A stretch of 64,000 bases of DNA from Solen grandis (Eukaryota > Mollusca > Bivalvia > Adapedonta > Solenidae), in assembly GCA_021229015.1 (NCBI GenBank), contig CM037783.1, forward strand, positions 53,714,647 through 53,778,646, given 5' to 3'. Shown here piece after piece: positions 37,298-48,300 of the stretch (the stretch's first letter is position 1; every line of letters starts with the position of its first letter). Under the pieces are notes generated by a model. It saw nothing but the letters and a program-made list of their open reading frames with translations, was not told the DNA's origin and did not search any database. Position numbers and translations under genes: made by a program.

Positions 37298-39233
37298 TGC
37301 GCGACACGCAATTTTTGGTACTGGTTGTCTGACGCCTCTGCCATAGAGGATAGCTTCAAACCAAAAGTAGCACACTATCACAAATTACAGGTACACAAAT
37401 GTGGACTAGTGTGCCATCACATTTGCTCATCTTGTATGCGCTCACTCTTCAGACTGAATTTTGCTACATGAAGTGGCTCATTGATGGGACTAATGACACA
37501 CGAAAAATATAATTTCTAAATAAAATTTTATCACTCTAAATATGTGCTCAATGCCATTCATAAAGCTATTGCCTGGGATGGAGAAACAGCCCCTTTTTTT
37601 ACGATCACTAAATGTTGCACTGGGTGACCATGAATCATAAGATGAGTATTGACTGACGTAATTCACAGATAGTTAAAAAGTAATAAAAATTGAATTCTTA
37701 GTCAATAGCCATTTGTGATTGAGTGAATGATAGAAACATTTAGGAACAAAATATACTCTCCCTCATGTATATTGGTGAGTATATTTTACACACCTCTACG
37801 TGAGGAAGAGTAGAATTTTTATTTTTTTTTTAAATTTCAACCAATCATCTATGAACAAACTCCTTTAAATCGTTGTAAAACATTTTTTTTATATCAAGAA
37901 AGCACTGTCAACATGAATGGAAAAAAATAAAATATGAACAAAGGTGCTGGGTTGCATGTAACGATGACTGATATTATAAAGGAAAAGTATAACATCGAAA
38001 CTGCCAGGCATTGAAACTCTATAGTGTTAAAAAAAATATGAAACACAGTTTCTGTAATCTATCTCAGAAGTTCTGTGTAGTGGTATTTAAACAATGTGAT
38101 ATAAACAAGCAACAAATATTTTATAGCAATACCGTATCTTCTTACAGGATCATGTCTAAATACAATTTTTACCTATAATGCAGTATTTTCTGCATATAAT
38201 AATAACACAATTAAAAAGACAAGGTCCAGAAGAAGAAGATGAAGAAAGAAAAAAAGAGGAATAAAATATAGAGAAAGAAAAATGTAATAACACAACACAC
38301 ATAAATAAATGAACAATAATACCAAAACACATTGATTATTGAATATCATATGATAACAAATTGAGAATAATGCCATACACATAACAAAATAAGCACTGAA
38401 ATAGCAAAACCCCTTGTGATGTAAACTACACACTTCTGAAAACTCGTTCATTAAGGTATAACCATCACATTATACATTTTGTGAACAACATTTAATTAAA
38501 ACATATTTTAGCTATCATAATTATAAAGCCTAAAAGAACCATTGAAATTTGTCAATATTAATGAGACAAAATTTCATAAGAAAATATCTGTTGGAACAGT
38601 TAAGCTTTCCATATGTAAATTGCAAATAGGTATATAGATAAATTGTAAAACGTGACTTTTCAACATAGCAAACTACTACTGTACGTAGGGCCTAGTATGA
38701 ATTCATATGTTCTTAACTTCTAGTATATATGGTTTCTTCTAATTCTTATTCGTTGCATCTGCACTCATTCAAACACTGAATATTATGTGCTTTGAATAAC
38801 GGACGGAGAAGAGAAAAACGAATATTAAAATTGACAAACCTTTTTACTGCATATACATGTATACATAGTTCCTATGTACATCTTTGACAGCTGTTACTTT
38901 CATTTTACAGGGAAGGAAACAGAGTTGTTCCCATTTAAAGTACATGACCTTGACCTTTGATATTTGATATGGAAGTGCATCGGTTTCACTTCAATATTGA
39001 GGTTTTATTTTGGAGTTTACAACTAAGATTTTTAAAATTAAACCTTTAGATTGAAATAATATGCCATGATTTGAGTGCATGTTATCGTGTTTACCATGCA
39101 TACATCGCAAAAGCCATACAAATACGTGAAATTCATATTATATGAAGTTGTATTAAATTCGGATATTCCTGTATTTGGATGAATTTTTGTAAACAGTAAT
39201 AAAAGAATGTGTAATGATATCTTATCTTTTCAG
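37298..39233. other. Upstream region of MPPE1; no feature resolved
   Basis: Contains the presumed promoter and any 5' UTR exon of MPPE1. No TATA box, TSS motif or UTR exon can be assigned with confidence. Confidence 0.35.
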
Positions 39234-39305
39234 GAGAAGGTCTCAAATGAATCAGCTAATCAAACTTACTCAAGTTGTCATGTGGTTCTGCCAAATGCCA
39301 TCAAG
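39234..39305 (+). CDS. MPPE1: MPPE1 exon 1 (coding from 39247), predicted
   Basis: A TTATCTTTTCAG acceptor precedes 39234, an ATG lies at 39247, and the exon ends CAAG|GTAAC at 39305. It supplies 19 codons (starting MNQLIKLTQ) plus two bases. Exon 2 begins with the one base needed to complete the codon, so the phase fits. Exon 2 has no in-frame ATG of its own before the membrane segment. No homology supports these residues directly, so this is a splice-logic prediction. Confidence 0.55.
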
Positions 39306-42300
39306 GTAACACACTTTGTCAGCAGGACACTACTGGTACCTCCTTATCATTTTAGACATTTTAGAATATCAATTGATTGGAATATTTGTAATAATATGAA
39401 CGAAAATTAGTACACAGATAAAATATATAAGAAAGAAAACTGTTTAAATTCATTATGATTTTAATGATCATTATGATTTTGAAATCATTTGTTTCTGTGT
39501 AAATTTTTTTCCTTGGCTATGAGAGCTACCTGGGGTTAAATTGGACAATATTTCTATAATCATAATTCATATTTCTGTTCTGTACCACTGGATCATGGCA
39601 CCTCTTGAGGGTTGTTTAATACAGTGCTTGAAGCTAGACTTAATACATCCAAAACCAAAACAAGCTTGCAAGTAAATGTAGTGAAAGTCTGTTAATAAAT
39701 ATTCATTTCATATTCAATCAAACTTTTGACAAATATCACAGTGTCTATAAGAAATATTGGTGAGAGATTTGTGTGAGTGGACAGGTAACTAATCAATATA
39801 GAGCATGCACCTTTAAGAATTGGATCAGGCTTTAGAGTCTCAATCTGGGTGCACATTTTTCACACTTGGTTATATTTGATGCCGAATATTTGCAGCTTTT
39901 AGTTAACTTTTTCAGTTCATTTATTGAGTGTATGTATACCACCCAAGCATTCATCAAGAACATAATAATTTCTTCTCTGTTCTGTTAATTCAGGAACAAA
40001 TTGCTTATTGTCAGGAAAGTATGTAATATGTTACAGAATTTAAGTATTGATGATAGTGTATTGTATAAGTGTATTTAATTTGCCCAGCTTCAAGTTCCAA
40101 TCTAGATGCACATTTTTTCACCTGTTAACATAATTATACAGATACAGGGATTCAGGATTGTAATTCTGAATTTTAATTCTTTTTTATCACTTCTTTACTT
40201 TGGAAAAGGACCAGTTTGTACTAATTCAGGAAAAATAATACAAGTTTCGGAATATAGATAAATTACAATCATTGTAAATACTTTGGGGAGTAGTCCGGTC
40301 CAGTGGAAGGACACATGCTTTGTGATCGAGAGGTCCTGGGTTCAAGTTTTGTGAGAGATACTGCTTATTTCGTCAAGCAAGATACTTACCCTGCATTTTT
40401 TCATCTGATCCAGGTGTTAATGGGTGCCTGAAATGATTTTATTGGCTGGTTTAAGAAGTCTTTTTTTTTTTTTTTTTTATTTAGATGTTTGCTGATTTTG
40501 TATGAAAAATGTGTTTACATTTGAATTTAACTTGAACTTCATTGTTTTCTGTTAATAATTTTTACTCTAAGAACATGACAAGTCAATTTGTTGGCGGCCT
40601 ATTAATGTTTTTCCTTTACTTTCAGATTCTGCTTTTACATCAGGAATGTGCGTACAGTGCGGGTTACATGTGTGGTTCTGTTCCTACTGCTGTACTGTGA
40701 ATTTGTCCATTATTACATAGTGTTATTATGGTGCACCTGGCCTGTCCTGGCAGATGGGGGAGGCAGTGATGTGAAGCCACTACGTGCCATGTTTATAGGT
40801 GATACACACATTCTTGGGTCAGACGCTCACTGGTTTGACAAACTGAGACGGTAATATTCTTAGCTTCAGTCAACCTTACCTTAATATAATACATTTCTTT
40901 TGAGCTCAGAATGGTGTAACCCATTATGACATGGTTTTATAGGATTTTAACTCAAATTCTATTCCTTGGACCTAAAGTACATTTTTCCTCCCAAGGCAGC
41001 TACATCTTTATACATAGGCTGAAGCAGGTCTTGTATTTCCTTCTGTTAAGGAAAAAAAACCCTGTTGTCTGAGAGCTATAGATTCCCGGGGCTCTTACAT
41101 TTTGTGAGCCCTACTGACTCTTATTTATGTGTACCTCTTTCACATTGGAATTCCTAACATAACCGATACATAGGGCCATTGCCTCCTATCAAAAGGTATA
41201 CTTTTTTGATTATGAGTCCAATAAAAATGCTCAAAATATTGAAATATATTAAGATCTCCTAGGTTTCTCTCTGGCCTTCTTGGTGGAGGTACAAATTGTC
41301 ATTTGACTTGAAAACTCGCATTCAGTTTATTTTTATTTACTACTCTTTTTATTGTCATATTAGTTTGAAGCACAAAATACCCTCTCTATGTAAATCATTG
41401 CACTGGGGTCAAAACTGCAGACAGTTTTCAAACAAACAGTTTAATATGCATAATATTACTGAATGAAATGTTTAAATTATTTAATGCATATCAAACTTGG
41501 TAGAAGTTATTCTGTGTTTTTAAATACTAGATACATATTGAGGGCTGAGCATGATGAGATGGTTCCATTTTTTAAGTCCCCTACTGGCATCGCTTACAGA
41601 TATTGATCTAATATTTGGTATGTGAGTCTATCACCATGAGTTACAGATCAAGTTCGAGTTTTGTTCCGGTCTACTGATTTGTAATGAAATTACGGGCCTT
41701 GGACTTATAAAATTTCTTTAAAGTAGCAGTTTTCTTGACTTATTCTTTAAGATAGCAGTTTCCCGGACTTTTTTCTTTACAATAACAGTTTCCCGGACTT
41801 TTTTCTTTACAATAAGTTTTCCGGACTTTTCCCTTTAAAACAGCAGTTTTCCAGACTTTTTTCTAAACGCTTGCAGATATTGATCTAATATTTGGTATGT
41901 GAGTCTACCACCATGAGTTGCAGATCAAGTTCGAGTTTCGTTTTGGTTTGCTGATTTTTGAAGAAAATGTACCAGATTAGCTATTCAGGCTGTTAGGAGT
42001 CTTAGAAGTTGATGTCTATTGTTGTTTTGACTTTCATTAGAAGTATTGATCAAATAATTGACTTGTTTGCAGTGTGATGAAGGGCGGGGGTTCTTAGTTT
42101 TCTATTTGCCGGTAGGGGACTTAGTATTGCCCAAGCAATACTTTCAGAATGCTTGTTCTATTTATATAGACTATAAGTACTGTAATCATATTAACTGTCA
42201 GCCCATCTTGATATTGTATTACATGTTAGAACATAATACATGACAGTGATGTATATATATATTTTTTTTACAGAGAATGGCAAATGGTGCGTTCTTTCCA

Positions 42301-45300
42301 AGCCAGCATGCTCATCCACAATCCAGATGTTGTGTTTGTATTAGGTAATGTAATTTCCCCAGATTTTCCAAATTGAGTCATGTATATATATTCTAGTAGC
42401 ATTTATGCTCGCCGAAAGAATTATGAAGAAGGTTCATTTTTGCAGTTATGTATATCTGTCCAGCCTTTTTCTTTTGCAATCCTTGGTTGTAATTCAATCA
42501 AACCATAATGGGAATCTTACTGGTACCACTAACAGGAAATGCACATATTTGTTGCATCTTCTGGTTCATTTTTTTTTCACAGACTTGTGACTTTTTGTCC
42601 CTTTTATAATTTTACAAGCAGAATCTTCTCAGCAACAACAGATTTGTATTCATGGAAACTTCACTATCAATAGATGATGTGCATACTTCATAGAACCTTG
42701 TGTTTTAATTCTCATCTTGTTAACATTGAAATATTATTATGATCTCCTTTTGTCCGGCGTCCATGCGTCCGGCATCAACAATTTTCTTTAAACCACTGGG
42801 CCAGATTTGGTGAAAATTGCCCGTGTTGTTCCTTGCATGAAAATCTACCAAAGTTGTTCAAATGGTTCGGGTCTGCTGCATATCTGGGTCACAGGAGCTA
42901 AAAAAAGCTTTTTAAAGTGAAATCTTTAAAAATCTTCTTCTCCGAAATCTCAAGGCCTAGAGCTTAGATATTTGGTGTGTGGCATTGTCTTATAAACCTT
43001 TACCAAGTCTATTCAAATCATGACCCTTGGGTCAGAAATGGCCCCGCCCCAGGGGTTACTTAATTTTACATAGGCATATAAATAGGAAAAAAACTAGAAA
43101 AAGCTTCTTGTCAGAAACCACAAGGCCTAGAGTTTAGATATTTGGTGTGTAGCATTGTCTAGTAGACCTCTACCACGTTTGTTCACATCATGACCCTTGG
43201 GTCAAAATTGGCCCCGCCCAAAGGGTCACTTTATTTTACATAGGCTTATATAGGAAAATCTAGAAAAATCTTCTTGTCAAAAACCACAAGGTCTCAAGTT
43301 TAGATATTTGGTGTGTAACATGGCCTTATAGACATCTACCAAGTTTGTTCAAATCATGACCCTGGGGTCAAAATTGGCCCCGACCCAGGAGTCACTCTAT
43401 TTAACATAGACTTAAATAGGAAAACTAGAAAAGTCGTCTTGTCAGAAACTAAAAGGCCTGGAGTTTAGATATTTGGTTTGTAATATAGCCTAGTGGACAT
43501 CTATCAGCTTTGTTTATATTATGGCCCTGGGGTCAAAATTGGCACAGCCTAAGGGGTCACTTGATTTTACATAGACTTATAAAGGAAAAAAAACAACAAG
43601 AAAAATCTTCTTGTCAGAAACCACAAGGCCTTGAATTTATATATTTGGTGTGTAATTCAACCTTACAGACATCTACCAAGTTTGCTCAAATCATGGCCCT
43701 TGGGTCAAAATTGGCCCTTCCCTAGGGGTCACTTGATTTTACAGACTTAAATAGGAGAGTATTTAAAAGATCTTGTCAGAAACCACAAGATCATGGGTTT
43801 GATATTTGGTATGTAACATGGCCTTGTGGACCTGAACCAAGTTTTCAAATCATGGCTCTTGGGTATAAATTGGTCCCACCCTAGGGGTCACTTGATTTTA
43901 TAGCTACGATCATCAGAATATGGACCACAGGTACAGTTTTTGTGTGGAATTATGAATATTTTGCTGTACTTCTGCATGGATTTTCTTTTATGACTGTGTT
44001 ACAAAAAAAAGCAATGAAGGCAATATATTTCAGGTGAGTGATTCAGGGCCATCATGGCCCTCTTGTTTATTATTGTAATATGTTTTAGCTTGATTATATG
44101 GGTATTTCAAGTTATTCTACACACCTAGGTGTTGGTGTCACACATACATTTTACTATCATGCATATATCTTAATTCTGTAACTATAAGCTATGCTTATTG
44201 ATTTAATACTTCACTAAGGTCTTCAGGAGCATTACAAAAACAAGTTAGATAACTCTTGACCAAATTAAATGTAAATATTGGCCCTTTTTGGTCTTTAAAA
44301 CTAAAATTTATGTTTTGCATGCAACATACTTTATTGCTTAATCTCACTTAGAAATTAAATTTTCATTAAGGATTTGCGTGCGACTAAATAAGGTTAAAGT
44401 TTTGCCGACAATTTATTTGGCATTTGTATTGGAACTTCATCTCAAATTCATGTAAGGATTAAGGATGTTAACCTGTCTTCAGTAGGATAAGCTGCTTGAA
44501 CCCAGTTTTGTTTACAGTACTTACCATGTAAGATACTTAGAAGGTGTAGTTTCTTTAATCTTTGCCCCTGTTTTACAAAATAAAGTGGGGGTGGGGTTTT
44601 ATAGGTATCACTCCTGTTGTCCCATCCCATGATGTAGTGGCCCCTTTTACAACATGATTAATATCTTTTATATTGTTGAGTCAAGGCAGTGTTGCAGGGG
44701 TATTGGTCATTTTTAGTGACAGCTCCTGTGTTTATCCTTTATACATGTATAGTATTTCGTATTTCATTTCTGGTCCCATGTATGTTCTGATGAATATCCC
44801 TGATGTGATTTCTGACCCCATGTTTGTCTTGTTGAATTTCTTACTTGATTTCTGACCCCATGTGCTTTATAGAGCATTTCTGGTGAATTTTCTGATCCCA
44901 TGTTTGTCCTGTAGAATATTTCTTTTTTTGATTTCTGACCCCATGAGTACGAGTACCTAAAAAGAATTCCTGATGTAATATCTGACCCTCTTATAATGTA
45001 TTCCAGGTCTGATTTCACACCCCATGTAGTTCCTTTAGAATATTCCCTTTTTTTGATATCTGACACCAGGTGACCTGCTGGACAATGGGAAGGTTTGCTC
45101 AAGACAAGAGTTTGATGGACATGTGCGGAGATTCAAGTCTATGTTCTCAACTCCCCTGTCCACTAAGACTGAGATTATAGTTGGTAACCATGACGTTGGA
45201 TTTCACTATATGTATGTATTTCTTAGATTTAATAGCAATGCTTTTTAAATGTCAGGACAATCTGATCCAATCATGAGTTCACATATAGTACACTGGACTG

Positions 45301-48300
45301 GACATCAGTTGATCTTATTAAAGTTCCTTGTACATAAATGATATTTAAGAGGAGTGTCTGAGCATCATGATATGGATTACAGGAAGTGCAATAGATTTCC
45401 AGTAGGGAAGATACATTGTACTTGAACTTTTTACTGAATTATCTCGACCTGTTTTCCACATTATTGTGTACATTGACAAAAAATCCAATGGTTGTGGGTT
45501 TGAGCCACGGTATATTAGATTCCAACATGGTCTTACCAGCAGAAAGTTCTGGTCCATCCCAGGAACCATTATAAGGGCAAAGCCTGGTATATGTATAAGT
45601 TCTGATAATGAGTTTCAAAATCAATGTAAAAGTAAGTTCAAGATAAACATGTAAATTGATAAACCTAGCATAGGAAAATTATGATATTTGTTGGTTAAGT
45701 TTGTATTCAAATATGCACTTACTACAATACAGTACGTGCTCCATGTGAATCCAGTTCTCATGCCATCCCATTGTATAAAAAATTTAGACCTGAGTCAGAA
45801 TGGTGTAACAGAGGTATTTATCATCTTCAGTGATTCCTCCAGTTTCCAATAGAACGTGGTGTATCAAAATGATATTACAGGATGAGCGACAAGAAACTAG
45901 ATAGATTTATCACTGCCTTTGACTCGCCGTCCGTGCGGATGATACAGATGGGCGGGGCAGTGTTTATCCTGCTGAACAGTATGGCCATGGAGAGGGACGG
46001 CTGCAATATATGTAGGAATGCAGAGGATGAGCTGCTTGATATAAAGTGGAAGTTGAAGTGTGCCAAGGTAATATACTAACGTGCTATTATCCTCTCTCTT
46101 TCCAGTTTTTTTTTAGGGGGTCAAAATATACGGAGAATATAGGCGGCATTCCCCCCTGCCTGGAATATATATTTTTCCCCAAATTTTTTTCATTTCCCCC
46201 TCCATAAGTATGAGTTTACATACCATATTGTGTGCATGGACTCACTGTTGTAGTTAAATGCTATATTCTTAATAAAACAGTGTAAACAGGTAACTATATC
46301 ATTGTTCTTATCATTCTTTTATGCAATAAAACTTCATTACATAAGAGAAAATTACAACAAAATGCCTACATTATACATAGTAGATGAATTCCCCTATTAG
46401 CTTGTTCATGCAATTTTTCCCCCTCCTATGGGCCCGGACCCCTTTACCCCCAAAGTGAAAAAAAAACACTGCTTTCTGTAGTGAAGAAGTGGTATATCAA
46501 ATTCACGTGTATTGTCCATTGCATTATATCACATTACATATTACAAAAAGTCCACTATCATTCTATATTATAAAGTTAAGACCCTGAAGCATTGAATTCA
46601 TCACTTTTAGTCATAGCTCTTGTTTAATCTCTTATGTTATAAAAGAATTATTTCTTTAAGATTTGTATGACACAATCTACATGCTGCATGGAAGTATCAA
46701 TAATTTCATATGCTGGGAAAGCTATGGCTAAATGTCGCCTCTACTTGGGTTTTAAATATAACCTTTAGATCTATATCCCATAGCACTACCATGGGACTAC
46801 AGCACATAGACATACTAAGAAGTATTATAACATGCATGTAGAGAAAGTTTGCTAGAGGAAAACATCATCTTGATTGTCTATCTGTCTGTAGCGGGTCATG
46901 TGTGTATGATCATAATCTGATTGTAATATTTTTATGTAATGCTGAATCATTTCAGGGTAAGCAGGATGGAGAATTTGTGGCAAAGATCTGTGATAAAATT
47001 AAGCCCATGGTATATTCCAGGCCTGTCCTACTGCAGGTGAGGATCAGGATGTGTATTCAATATACATTATATGATTAAGGTAGATCTTAAATGGCTAGAA
47101 TTCTCCTAAAAAATAAGATTGGACTTAACCTTAATGATCTTTCCTTACTTTTAAGAAAAATATTAAGATTCATATTTTCATCTTAGATTGGATTAAGATG
47201 TCCAGGAAATAGGTTCCTTACTACAAGGTATCATTGAAATGTTGACTTGAATTGCCATTTTAACCATGTTCCAGACAGTTAATATTGATTCCTTCAATCT
47301 TTATATGAAACACAAATTAAAAAGGTTCCAATGCAGTCCAGTGTTATTCCATCATTATGAGTTCATATTTTTATCTGATTTTTTTAATGTTTTGCAAATG
47401 TCGGTCGGACTGTCTGTCAGTTTGGTCGGTCTGTCGGTAGACCACTTCATTTGCAATCAATAACTGAAGAACACTTGGGCTCACATTCCTCAAACTTCAC
47501 AGGGTGTTTAGTCATGACTAGTAGATGACCCCTATTGATTTTGGGGTCACTTGGTCAAAGGTCAAGGTCACAGTGATCTCAAACTGTGAAAATTGTTTCC
47601 AATCAGTAACTGGAGAATGCTTGGGCCCACATTCCTCAAACTTCATGATGGTCATGGGTGATGGTCATGACTATTAGATGACCCCTATTGATTTTGAGGT
47701 CACTTGGTCAAAGATCAAGGTCACAGTGACCTCGAATGTGAAAATCTTGCGTAGGGGGCATATGTGTTATTCCGACAACTCTTCTTTTTTTGTATGTTAA
47801 ATTACTAATAAGTAACTGTTATGGTTAAAAAATATTTTCAAGGAAAAATATTTAGAAAAATGACATTTCTGAGGTACCTCAAGATGTATTTTGAATACTG
47901 ACCCTGGTTTGTCTGAAAGAAACGATTATAAAACTTGATCAGTCCACAAATGTCTTTCCATATGTATATCACAAAATCTTGTGTGTTGCATTTGTCTATA
48001 ACTGTACTATTATAAAACTTTTTCAGGAATGTTAACCAACATGGCAAGTTATGAAAGATGGGGTTAAGAAATTACTTTGAGTCATAGTAGAGTTATGGCC
48101 CTTGAAATAGTTACATTCGTGCTGACTGGGGCACTTCTGTGTCAATTTGACACATCAATAGTTTTTACCAGGTTTTAGACAAAACATAGGGTACATAGTT
48201 GGGCAGTTTCAGTTGAATTTTTCCTGTTAGAATAGAGATTCAGTTTTCATACTTGGTAGGTAGATAGGTCAGTAGGGTCAAGGTCACCGTTACTGAAAAT

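Noticed and set aside
44764..45102. 112-codon minus-strand frame
   Set aside because: Translation of the tandem repeat antisense to MPPE1 intron 3 and exon 4.
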